A program made the translations under genes and the position numbers. Positions 12,458 to 22,083 of a stretch of 64,000 nt of DNA are shown in pieces (within the stretch, counting starts at the first letter, position 1; each line of letters begins with the position of its first letter). The stretch is from Simmondsia chinensis. Its lineage: Eukaryota > Streptophyta > Magnoliopsida > Caryophyllales > Simmondsiaceae. The notes under the pieces are model-generated. The model did not search any database. It had not been told where the DNA came from and worked only from the letters and a program-made list of their open reading frames with translations. The stretch is from assembly GCA_018398585.1 (NCBI GenBank), contig JAGTTD010000010.1, positions 29,676,638 to 29,740,637 on the forward strand, given 5' to 3'.

Positions 12458-12475
12458 TCCCCGGCAACGGCGCCA
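12458..12475 (-). other. Primer binding site, tRNA-Asp type
   Basis: The reverse strand reads TGGCGCCGTTGCCGGGGA, the tRNA-Asp primer site typical of Athila-like gypsy elements. It fixes the orientation: the 5' LTR is to the right. Confidence 0.9.
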
Positions 12476-12481
12476 AAAGCT

Positions 12482-13408
12482 TGATGTGTTTTAAATGAGT
12501 GTTTTAAAACTGTCTACCTACAAGCGCACAAGATCGTCATAGCTTTGTCAGGTATACGGGTCGTATCCACAGGGAATCATGTTAAGTTCGACTTAGTGAT
12601 TAACGAGCGGTTTCAATTTTTGGGTTTTTGTTATTTTAATAAATTGTTGGCTAAATTAATAAAACTAAATATAAAGTAAATGTGTCAATTCAATTGAAGT
12701 TAGTTTAGGGAGTGACTTTAGGATAGCTTAACACGTATCCCGTCATTATATTTTACTTAGGACGGTGATTTAGGAGGCTTTAGGCTACAAGTTTTAAGCC
12801 TAGGTTAATATATAAATTAGGGCTTATGGTAATGAACTAGTCTAAATGCATAACCTATCTTAGCACTCTAAGTGTAGCATATGTTATCTTATTAGCACTA
12901 CTTAATTCCTTTATTATTAACGCTAACAATTTGTATAAAGATTGTGTTTAGGGTTGGATACAACCTCAACCCTAACCATGCGTGAAAATCAGTTATGTTA
13001 TGGTCCGAGCTGCAAGCTTGTAGACTAACGCTAATAATTTGAAAATCTTAACACGGCAACAAGCTCACACAAAGAAAACCAAACAATGATCATATATTCC
13101 CCACAGAGGTATGTATACAATATAACAAAACCATTGTTTACAATAAAATATAAATCTGGGATACGGACGGCTACCCGTCCTTCATCCCTAAACTAAAAGT
13201 AGGGCCAATATTCAAATGAAAGCAAGGGGCCGATTGCCCACCATACTCGCCGACCACCGATGAACTGATCGGATATGAATTCCCCTAAAAAGGGATCTAA
13301 TTGCACTTCACGCTCCAAATTTTTAATGATTCAATCAACCTAAGAATACATGATCCCAAGCGGATACTTGACATGTTTCCTACTCCTCTATAGGAGTTCT
13401 AAACATCA
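12482..13408 (-). repeat. 5' LTR of the Athila-like element (right edge uncertain)
   Basis: Begins directly beside the PBS as TGATGTGTTTTAAA on the + strand. The block CTACCTACAAGCGCACAAG and the following CGTATCCACAGGGAATC are the conserved LTR-end sequence of this class. A candidate outer end is AAACATCA at 13401-13408, making a TGATGT terminal inverted repeat and a 927-bp LTR. Because a CACACGGC...GTGTGTGTCC block of LTR character lies at 13625-13655, the LTR might instead extend to about 13.7 kb. Confidence 0.5.
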
Positions 13409-13976
13409 TGAGACCCAAGAAAGAAAATAATAATGATAAAACTAAGGATTTGAAGACTCTCCCAATTGATGTTTATGTTGATCCTTGCTTTGATTCCCCT
13501 AGTACTTCGACCACCTGCGCTTTGGGGTTTCAGAACCCTTTAGAACTCGTAGCGGCTTCGGGAAGGAGAGGAAAAGGAGAGGCATGGCAAAAAAATGCCC
13601 AAAATAATTAGGTATTCGATATTTAAATCACACGGCAGCGGCGTGTGTGTCCCCTCTTCCCCATCTCTGTCAACTATATATATATAATATAATATAATAT
13701 TATATAATTTATATTAAGTATCCATAAGACTTATTTGGGTTATCGAATTATGACCCGATTGGTCTTTTTTCGCACATGTGGTCGGGTTTCTCGAAGCAGT
13801 CTTCAAATATGCACCGTTATGCTTGATTTTATCGCTTTTCCACCTTTGTTCACTCTGTTGTACTCCAAGCTTAAATGTACCTCAATTACAACAAAACACA
13901 CATGTAAAATCCAAATATGTCTCGGGAATGAAGAATAAAATATGTAAATATAAGGCATATTTTCAAAATTTTTTAA

Positions 13977-14755
13977 GGTGTGTTGGAATATTGTTAGGGA
14001 GGACTTATGTACTGCTATTAAGGATTTCTTCTTATATGGAAGGCTGCTTAAGTGTTTGAATGTGACAACAATATTCTTGGTTCCTAAGATAGAGAATCCA
14101 CAATCGGTGGGGGGCAATGTAATGCGCAAAATTATATCGAAGCTTTTAACTGCGTGTCTCCAACGGGTTCTTGGGAAGCTTACTAACATGACACAAGCGG
14201 CTTTTGTTCGGAGAGGTCGGTTTTTTATAATATATTTCTTGGGAAGGAAATAATTAATCAATATAATCGCAAATACGTGTCTCCCCAATAGTTTATGAAG
14301 ATTGATATCAAGAAGGCTTATGACTCAACTAATTGGGATTTTTTGTTAACTGTGCTTAGTGGTAAGGGTTTCCAAGGAAGTTTGCAGAGCTTATCCAAGA
14401 GTGTATGACTACTCCTTTATATTTTGCAAATGAGCAACTGTTTAATGGGTTATTTTAGAGGGAAGCGTGGTCTTAGACAGGGGATCTGATATCTCCATAT
14501 GTGTTCATACTATGTAGGGAATATCTCTCTTGTAAGCTTGGTAATTTAGAGACTAGCTATAATTATCATCCCAAATGTGCCAAGTTCAAGGTCGCACATG
14601 TAATGTTTGCAGATAATCTCCTCCTTTTTATTCGTGGTGATTTACAGTTAGCTTGGACTATTTGGCATGCAGTTATGAGCTTCACACAGAGCTCTATACT
14701 TGAACCAAATTCGGTGAATTTAGGATATGTTTTGCGGGCATTAGGGAAATAGTGA
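13977..14755 (+). pseudogene. LINE reverse transcriptase fragment
   Basis: Middle of an L1-type non-LTR RT. Frame 13978-14253 shows the fingers region (DLCTAIKDFF, an N-x-T-x-I-x-L-V-P-K stretch, KIISKLLTACLQRVL, QAAFVRRGR), matching the order in plant LINEs. After a shift, MKIDIKKAYDSTNWDFL (about 14297) is the palm motif A with its Asp. Frame 14501-14752 holds LISPYVFILC-like sequence just upstream and then FADNLLLF, where the catalytic FADD has become FADN. Neither the endonuclease nor the C-terminal end is present here. Frameshifts, stops and the active-site change mark it as dead. Confidence 0.85.
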
Positions 14756-14760
14756 AGAAT

Positions 14761-14802
14761 AAAAGTACTCTACATCTTTAGGGAAAGATGTAGAGTACTT
14801 TT
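14761..14802. repeat. Perfect 19-bp inverted repeat with 4-base loop
   Basis: AAAAGTACTCTACATCTTT at 14761-14779, loop AGGG, and the exact complement at 14784-14802. It sits at the junction of the LINE fragment and the reverse copia fragment. Confidence 0.97.
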
Positions 14803-15190
14803 AGACATTTTGCAGCACCTAGTGTCCAACAAGCTCCATCTTCATCTCTGGTACCTAGGTGTGAAATAATAGAAAAGAAGAATAATATAATTTTATTGAA
14901 TAATGAGAAGGTACATGAACAGCTCTTTATATAAAGCAACGGAGCAAGACAATGTACTAAAACTACCGTAAGCATTACAGGGAAAGAGAGCAATATTATG
15001 GCAGAGAACAATTCTCAGCAAAGACTTTCCTAATGTATTGAGATTACATAAATATTGTCAATATTCTAGTGTATCCTTCAATAGGCCTCCTCAATCTGAA
15101 CGGGGAGCACCGACGTGAAGATTGCACTTGTGAAGATGAAATGGAGTAGAAGGGAGACCCTTAGTGAATATATCTGCAATTTGCATGGGA
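14803..15190 (-). mobile_element. Copia 3' end and LTR, reverse strand
   Basis: Reading right to left: the last codons of a copia RNase H/pol (ADIFTKGLPS...HVGAPRSD, stop at 15091-15093), a purine-rich tract, then a 224-bp LTR at 14860-15083 with TATATAAAG, ending TTTCACA, followed by a weak PBS-like TAGGTACCAGAG. The LTR start (TATTGAAGGATACACTAGAAT) and pol end closely resemble those of the copia 3 element at 49.3-52.5 kb, so both belong to one family. Finding PBS-like sequence after a 3' LTR suggests an LTR-LTR recombinant or a remnant of a tandem element (inference). Confidence 0.75.
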
Positions 15191-15507
15191 ATTATAGTGA
15201 TAATTGAAATTATAGTGAAATTCAAATTATACTAATTTAACATTAATGTAATCTTTTAGAAATTAAAATTTGTTAACATATACAATGATAATTGAAATTA
15301 TAGTGAAACATAAAGTATTGTCACATTCAAGTTAGAGGGAAAAGTAAATCAAAGATCTTAATATATTCCAAATCATTATAGCTTTACTATTACATATAGT
15401 TGATGGCATGTATAACTTAAGACAAAACGTTGTTATTCTCTTGAAATTTTATACTATTCTGGTATGACTATTAAATCCTAGCTCTAAAAGTAATAAGAAG
15501 TTACAAT

Positions 15508-15926
15508 TCAAACCCTTGAAGGAGGATTGACAATGGGTGGAGGGCTAAGGAATGTCAAAGGATTAAAAGGGTTAAAGAATGCTGGCACATCAACATTTCC
15601 GCATTGACCCTTAAGGAAGGGGCAAACAAAAGGGTTTAAAGGAAACAACATCAACAAACAATTGTCAGTAATTTCCTCAATTTCGTTACAACAGTTGGGC
15701 CTGATTACCCTAAATTGTAATCTTCTTACAGTGGAAAATATCTCCATCAAACATCCTGGCACATTATTGATAGATTGCCAACAACTCTGGATGTCTTTCT
15801 CTGACCAGATTGGTGGAAGGCTCGGTGAAGTTGTGGTGGAGGGTTGAGCTGAGCTTAACAACTTCAAGAAGGAAAACATGTAGGTAAAAAATAGTAAAAG
15901 AGCATCGAGGATGATGATTTTGCCAT
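15508..15926 (-). pseudogene. Prolamin-like (ECA1-type) secreted cysteine-rich protein, copy 1
   Basis: Small secreted protein of the plant Prolamin_like family (ECA1/EC1 relatives, which act in reproductive tissue). The mature domain is intact: CWQS...GC, then CC, then NC and GQC, the six-Cys pattern of the family, followed by a Pro/Asn-rich tail (NPPSRV, TGA at 15508-15510). An extra Cys (FVCPF) replaces the Gly seen in copy 2. By comparison with copy 3 the start is the ATG at 15926 (MAKSSS), but a one-base deletion near 15900 shifts the frame within the signal peptide and reaches a stop after 20 codons. The domain frame has no ATG before the internal Met (MFSFLKLL), so any product would have a shortened signal peptide. 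It is single-exon here. Probably a recent pseudogene; a short form cannot be excluded. Confidence 0.78.
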
Positions 15927-15994
15927 CGTAGAAAGGGATCTTTTCCAACAAAAATTGTTGTATAGTATTATGAATTCTAAAAGAAACTAGTGGA

Positions 15995-16005
15995 TTTTAT
16001 ATAAA
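15995..16005 (-). promoter_or_regulatory. TATA box of Prolamin-like copy 1
   Basis: The reverse strand reads CTTTATATAAAA about 70 bp before the ancestral ATG at 15926. Copies 2 and 3 have only weak CTATAA-type sequences at the aligned place. Confidence 0.5.
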
Positions 16006-16303
16006 GAGAGAAATAAAAGTAAACAATTAATTCAATTAATTCAAGTTCTCGAAACACTTGCTTTTAATGTAAAATTACTAACTTAACATGGTTTATGATT
16101 TTCTAACATTTTGTAATTTCTATATTGAAATTGGCTAACATTAATTAACCTCAAATTGCAAATATTTTTTGGATGTTAATGAAGAGACACATAGGATGTA
16201 GTAAAATAGGATGGTATAAACAAATAAGTTTAAGCTAATGAATAATTTGTACATTAAATTGACTAGCATTATTTGATGTCATTACATTTTTACATTTTAA
16301 ATC

Positions 16304-16746
16304 GGGTTTTTATACAAGAACGACCTTAATTTAAGGCATAGTTGAAAAAAAAAAAAAACCTAAATTTTCTAATTTTTTAAGTCACACTTATACTTTAGAA
16401 AATCTTTCAACATCACACCTTAATGTTAAGGCCATTAATATTCTTTAGTCTTTGCTGACATGCTTTTAAAAAAAATAAAAAATATAATTTAAAAAATTGA
16501 AATTTACATTTTAAATAATTTAAAACTATTTATAATATTTAATATTATATATTAGATATATTTGAAAATTTGTAAATATTTTTCTAAAATGCCATTTCAT
16601 AAAAAACTAACGGATGTTAATAGCATTAACATTAAGGTGTGACATAGAAAAATTTTCAAAAATTTAAGTGACTTTGAAAACTTAGAAAAGTTAAGTTATT
16701 TTTTAAAACTACAACTAAAATTGAGGTGGTTTCTAGTAGAAAACCC
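16304..16746. mobile_element. 443-bp foldback (Mutator-like MITE)
   Basis: Long imperfect inverted repeats: the left end GGGTTTTTATACAAGAACGA matches the complement of the right end (GGGTTTTCTACTAGAAACCA), and homology continues for well over 100 bp. Flanked by TTTTAAATC (16295-16303) and TTTTAAATT (16747-16755), 8 of 9 bases matching, as expected for the 9-bp target duplication of Mutator elements. The duplicated locus at about 53278-53290 has the empty site. Confidence 0.85.
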
Positions 16747-16862
16747 TTTTAAATTTGTCCCTATTTATACTTTCTTCGTTATGTTTTTTCATACAATAAG
16801 TTTTGAATGATATTTGTAAAATATTGGGTTCATTTATGCAGTCTCCACATACATCAAGTTAC

Positions 16863-17249
16863 AGGTGATTTTTTAAAATAGCATATTTTAATATTTTTAT
16901 TCCCAAAATAGCGCGTAAAAATTTAAAATTTAAAAAATAGCCTACCAAAATTTAAAATTACAGAAATAGCATGTCCAATCTGCATGCCACATGGTAGGCT
17001 GCCACATAAACATGGACATTTTGGTCATTTTATATTTTAAAAAAAACAAAAAAAGAAAATTAGTTTTTTTAACACAAGCAACAACTTTTCAGTGAACGAA
17101 AAGTAATTACCTAAATTTTTTATTGTACTATATAGATATTATTATTTGATATACAAAAAGTTATCAAATTTCTTAAAAAATATTGTCCAAAAAATTATAT
17201 TCACTATTATTATTGTTATATATAGAAATTTATTTGTTATATAAAATAA
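16863..17249. other. A/T-rich stretch, no gene
   Basis: Runs of AAATAGCATATTTTAA type; absent from the paralogous locus at 59.4 kb, so part of an insertion that starts here. Confidence 0.5.
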
Positions 17250-18853
17250 GGGTTATTTACATTTTAGTACCTCGATATTTCAAGAAATAATAAGAAGGAG
17301 CATGACCTTTTTGAATTAATAATAAGGCCTCTAAGTTTTTGTCATACTAATAAAAAGGTCCCTCTCAAGTAGGGGTGTAAATGAGCCGAGCGGAGCCGAG
17401 CCTGAGCTCATTAGGCTCGAGGCTCAGCTCGTCAACATTTAGCTTGGCTCGAGCTTGGCTCAAAGCTTGCCGAGCCAAAAATTTCGAGCTTGGGCTTGGC
17501 TCGTCATAGGCTTGAGCCCGGCTCACCACAAGTTTAAGCTCAAGCTTATCTCACTTGGAGTCACCCACCTTACCTTTGTTTTGTTTAATTACTCAACTAA
17601 GCCTAAATTTTAAATTGCAAACTTATAATTTCGATAACAAATAATATAAAAACATACAAAATAGAAGCAAGACAAATAAATTAACATATATCTTAATAGA
17701 ACATATACTAGTGGACAGATAATATAAACTAATATGTAGAACTACTGCTAGACAAATATATCAAATATCAAAAATTATTTGATTTGATTTGCGCCTCAGA
17801 AAAGAAAAATAAGCCAAAAATAATTCAATAAAAGATGAAAATTTAAAAGAAAACATACCAACTTTTTAATTTCAATTACATAGCACAAAAGATTAATATA
17901 TATATATATATATATATCAAAATGTGTTTTGGATAAAGGATAAAATGATTCATTTTTGTTCATATGGGAGTGTTTGAAACTAAAATTTAACAACTTACAT
18001 GCTTTTTTGACTTTAGTAGATAAACAAATAATTAAAAACTATATTTTACGCTTGGAAGTTGTAAAGGCAGGCCTATGTAGCACGGGAGTCTTAACATCAG
18101 CATTAGAATTTACATACTTGCATGCACATTTAATTACCCTTTTTACCATATATAATTTGTAACACTTATTTAAAACTAGTAATTACAATATTTAAAACTT
18201 TAATTACCATTAATGTGAATGAGTAGTTAAATATTGTATAACATAAACTACTTTTTACATTTAGGCTCGTTTAGGCTCGCAAGCTCATGAGCTTGAGCTT
18301 TATATGGCTCGGGCTTGGCTCGTTTAGCTTAAAGAGCCGGCTCAACTCGGCTCGAGCTCGTAACAAGCCGATCTATAGTACGAGCTTTATGCCCTCACGA
18401 GTCGGCTTGGCTGATTGATAGCCCTACTCTCAAGTGTGATAACCTTATTTTCTATTGATAGAGCTGATGTGTCAACTACTTTATATCAATGCTCCAATAA
18501 AATGACAAAAAGTACGCTTCAACACCCTTATTATTGCTTTATAAGCATGAAATTCGAGATATTGTGTTATACAGAAACTATTTATTTTCACTTAATTTGT
18601 TTTAAAATATGGTTATTAAAGGACTCTTTTGTCATTTTATTATAGCATGAATAAAAATGTAGCTATCACATCAGCTCTGTCAACTAAAAATGACATCATT
18701 GCTTCGTAGAGGAGACATTTTATTAATGCAACAAAAACCTAGGAGCTTTTTTATTAATACGATAAAAATCTGGGGGCCTTTTAACTAATTCAAAATGGTC
18801 AAGGTTTTTTTTATTATTTTTAAAAATGCCAGGGTACAAAATTTAAATTGCAC
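17250..18853. mobile_element. Foldback element interrupted by a hAT element
   Basis: The left arm from 17250 (GGGTTATTTACATTTTAGTACC, continuing through AATAATAAGAAGG) is inversely repeated in the right arm ending at about 18853. Arms are about 120-130 bp, imperfect. A related element lies at 39910-40285. No coding capacity. The target duplication is not clear. A 1057-bp hAT element sits inside it at 17370-18426. Confidence 0.7.
17370..18426. mobile_element. Non-autonomous hAT element, 1057 bp
   Basis: Flanked by a perfect 8-bp duplication CTCTCAAG (17362-17369 and 18427-18434). Ends are TAGGGGTGTAAATGAGCC and the inverted TAGGGCTATCAATCAGCC, followed on both sides by GAGCTCGGCTCG-type subterminal repeats (17380-17560, 18265-18415). 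The interior is A/T-rich with no transposase frame. TAGGGGTGTAAA ends with GAGC/GCTC subtermini are a common plant hAT form. Confidence 0.9.
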
Positions 18854-18934
18854 TAAAAATGAAACAAAACTTTTTAAACAGCATAAAAAAATAATTGGGC
18901 TATTAAAAATATAATTATTTTATGAAAAGACCAT

Positions 18935-21660
18935 TGTAGGCGCTTAATGAAGTCACTAGCATAATATAATCCCATAATTAGAGGGACAATAATATAAAAA
19001 ATTAAATTATTTCATATATAACTATGTGGTACAAAATAGCAGAGTCTTGTGCTACATTTAAACAAAAGTTGTAGCACATATTTAGTAAAAACTAGTAGCA
19101 CATTTATAAAACTAACTCCAAATGGGTCTGAACTAAGTAAGGGTGCATTGAGGATCATTATTGATGCTTAATGAAGTCAATAGCGTTACAAAATCCCATA
19201 ATTAGTGAAAAATAGTATAAAAATTAAAGATTCCTTCATGTATAACTAGATGGTACAAGCTAGTAGAACATTGTGCACATTAAGCTAAAACTCAGGGTAT
19301 ATTTCTAAAACTAATTCCACATGTGTCCGAACTAAGTTGGATATCTTTAGGCCATTAGAGATCCTTAATAAAGGCCTTAGTGTAACATAATCCCATAATT
19401 AGTGGGAAAATGGAATGAAAATTAAGGATTAATTTATGTATAATTATGTGGTATAAGCAAATATAACCTTTTAGTACATTTAGCTTAAAGTAGATGTATA
19501 TTTAGTCAAAAGTCGTGGTATATTTCTAAAACTAACACCAAATGGGTCCAAAATAAGCTGGGGTACATTTAGGATCATTATAGACGCTTAATGAAGCTAT
19601 TAGTGTAACAAAATGCCATAATTAGTGGGAAAATGGCATAGTTTATGTATAATAATGTAGTACAAGCTAGTAGAATTTTATGATACATTTATTTGAAGGT
19701 GATACTTTTAGTTAAAACTAGTAGGAAAATTCTAAAACTAACTCTAAGAGGGTCCAAAGTAAGATGGGATACATTTAGGACCATTATAGACACTTAGTGA
19801 AGTCAATATCATAACATAATCCTATAATTAGTGGAAAAATATTGTAAACATTAAGGATTCCTATGTATAACTATCTGTATAAGCTTGTAGGACTTGTAAT
19901 ATATTTAGTTAAAAGTCACGATACATTTAGTTAAAACTAGTCGCAGATTTTTAAAACTAACTACAAATGGGTCCAAACAAAGTTGGGGTACATTTAGGAC
20001 CACTATAGACACTTAATGATGCCATTATTCTAGTAATTAGTGGAAAAATAGAGTAAAAATCAAAGATTTCTTCATGTATATTTATATGGTTCAAGTTAGT
20101 AGGATCTTTTGGTACATTTAGTTAAAAGTTGTGGTAAAATCCTTTATGAATGAGTTATGGTCGAGAAGAATCTCCCCTTCTTCTATTGATAATTTTGTAT
20201 GTGGTGTTTGGAGAGTTGTTGCAGCCCCGAAGGTTGAAATTTTAGTTTTGCTAGCTTTGTTGGGGCTGTTGGATACGAATGATCGTTTGATAAAAATGGG
20301 AATCATTGAATAAGTGAATGATAAATGCGTGTTATGTGATTTAGAAAAGGAAGATATTGACCACCTCATTGCAAGGTGCCCTCGAAGTTAAGAGTGTGTG
20401 GTGTAGAGCAATGAATTGGTGGGGCCTCCAATGCGCACTCTCCGGCTTGTGCAAGGATATTTTTGATCAATGGATATCTTTTCATACATTTGGAAAATTC
20501 ATGAAGAAAGTTTAGATTTTGTTGTTTTCTAAGGGTGTTTAGGTAACATGGAACAAGAGAAACAAGATAATTTTTGAAAACATGAAGTGGGAGGAGGGGC
20601 ATGTATCAGTTGGTGGCGTTTCCTACCCATGCGGTTATCGCCCAGGGGTCAGGAATTCGATTCTTACTGGGGATATACTCATGACTTACCTGCTCATGGG
20701 GGCTTATGGGCTATTCCCATATGCCGGGGTCCTCGTTACCAAATGGAGGAGGATGTATTTTGGAGTATTTCTATAAGGATTATATTTTGCTCTTCTTACT
20801 GGTGTCATGATCTCCCATACAAAGTAGATATAGTGGCTGGAAAATCTCCTCTCACGGTCCAGGTAATTCTAGATTGGAAATCATTTTGATGGTCCTAATC
20901 CAAATTCATGATGACGTGCAAGACATTTTTGCGTTTCCCCTTTGCTGCTGTTCTTTGGGGTGGGGTATTTCTGTTGTTTTGTCTGACTACTTTGTTTTGT
21001 ACTTAAAAATATATATATATATATATATAATTACATTTCTAAAACTAATTCCAAATAGGTCCAAATTAAATTAGGTATCTTTAGAACCATTAGAGATCCT
21101 TAATGAAGTTATAAGTATAGCATAATTTCATAATTAGTGAAAAATGGCATCAAAATTAAGGATTTATTCATGTATAACTAGGTGGTATAAGGTAGTGGAA
21201 TTTTGTGGTACATTTAGTGTAAAGTAGAGGTATATCTAGTTAAAACTTATAATACATTTCTAAGACTAACTCTGAATAGGTCCAAAATAAGTTGGGGTAT
21301 GTTTAGAACAATTATAATCCTTTAATGAAGTCATTGTTGTAACGTAATCTCATAAAAAGTGGAAAATTGATGTAAAAATTAAAGATTCCTTCGGGTATAA
21401 CTGTGTAGTACAAGCCAGTGGAACCTTGTGTTGCATTTAATTACAACTTTTGGTACAATTCTAAAATGATATTCATTTATCTCCAAACTAAAGTGTGGGG
21501 CAATTTGGACCATTAATGAGAATTAATCTCATAATATGTAAAAAGATACCGTCCAAATGAAATATTCTTTTATGTACAACTTTGTGTTACAAACTAGTTG
21601 AATGGTGTGGTATATTTAATTAGAACTTGTGGTATATTTAGTTTAAACTTGTGGTGCTAT
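18935..21660. repeat. Diverged tandem repeats of about 210 bp, interrupted
   Basis: The landmark TTAATGAAGTC...AATCCCATAATTAGTGG recurs at about 18945, 19169, 19369, 19589, 19795, 20010, then (after a LINE insertion) 21100 and 21323, with a weaker copy near 21510. Spacing is 190-225 bp. Other conserved words are GGTACATTTAGTTAAAA and TCTAAAACTAACTCC. No coding potential. Confidence 0.85.
20136..21030 (+). pseudogene. LINE 3' end with zf-RVT domain
   Basis: The frame from 20131 reads a zf-RVT domain: ...VWRVVAAPKVEILVLLALLGLLDTNDRL, then CVLCDLEKEDIDHLIARC, the Cys/His cluster found downstream of plant LINE RTs, then WISFHTFGKF and WNKRNKIIFEN. Stops occur at 20310 and near 20390. The rest, to the (AT)n at 21009-21028, has no recognisable protein and is taken as 3' region. 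It interrupts a unit of the 210-bp repeat array: GTTGTGGTA before and ACATTTCTAAAACTAA after are contiguous in other units. It is a 5'-truncated insertion. Confidence 0.75.
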
Positions 21661-21676
21661 TTTAAAAAGTATGCTA

Positions 21677-21939
21677 GGGTTCATTTACTAGGCACTAATG
21701 AAATTGGATCCTATTAGAACTCCGAAAGTTAAGCATACTTGGGTGAGAGTAGTACCAAGATGGGTGACCTCCTAGGAAGTCCTCGTGTTGCCAACCCCAT
21801 AAGGTTGGGGGTCCTTGAAAACAGTCTCTCGCCAGAGTTACACCCTGAAGGGATAAGGCTACTAACATCTACCCCTCCCAGATCTTGCTTATGCGGGAGC
21901 CCTTGGCACTGGGTTTTTTGTTGCTGCGGTTGTTGTTGT
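21677..21939 (+). mobile_element. SINE with a 5S rRNA-derived head, fullest copy
   Basis: 21677-21797 (121 nt) aligns end to end with plant 5S rRNA: GGATCCTATTAGAACTCCG, a GTTAAGCATACTTGGG-type internal promoter and the GATGGGTGACCTCCTAGGAA box. This is followed directly by a SINE body (AGGTTGGGGGTCCTTGAAAACAG..., GGGATAAGGCTACTAACAT, CCCTCCCAGATC, TTATGCGGGAGCCC, GGCACTGGG) and a TTG-rich tail. The pol III type 1 promoter elements of the 5S part could drive transcription. Related copies: 24375-24521 (reverse), 32705-32900, and head-less bodies at 34928-35052 and 40543-40665. Confidence 0.85.
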
Positions 21940-21943
21940 ACCC

Positions 21944-22075
21944 TCAAGTGACTGTGGATCATGGTATATTTCCACATCTCCAAGTTCTCCAACTCAGGCA
22001 TTGTATACCGATTCAATATATGACCATATTAGATGTCAAGGATGCGAAGTATAGTTGTATTTTAAGTGTATTCTA
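21944..22075. repeat. Continuation of segmental duplication copy 1
   Basis: Aligns with 59455-59585 (TCAAGTGAC, CACATC, GTTCTCCAACT, AGGCATTG, ATATGACCAT, GTCAAGGATG). It shows that 16863-21943 is inserted material relative to the copy-3 locus. Confidence 0.8.
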
Positions 22076-22083
22076 GGGAAGTC

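Larger units (their letters stand above)
15220..16862. repeat. Segmental duplication, copy 1
   Basis: Carries Prolamin-like copy 1 plus 3' and 5' flanks. The 3' side (15220-15507) aligns with 30170-30461, and a shorter block with 52481-52590. The 5' side (15960-16862) aligns with 30935-31150 and 52920-53327. The landmark GTATAACTTAAG is present in all three copies, and CACATAGGATGTRGTAAA in copies 1 and 3. Its right-hand continuation resumes at 21944-22075. Confidence 0.8.

Noticed and set aside
13803..14288. 161-residue reverse-strand frame
   Set aside because: Antisense to the LINE RT fragment, no domain.
20605..20680. tRNA gene or tRNA-headed SINE suggested by a GGAATTCGATTCTTA B-box-like word
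   Set aside because: No matching A box or cloverleaf; only one copy in the window, and it lies in a decayed LINE 3' region.
21677..21797. Functional 5S rRNA gene
   Set aside because: Several changes from plant 5S consensus, no T-run terminator, direct fusion to a SINE body, and a second dispersed copy with the same fusion.
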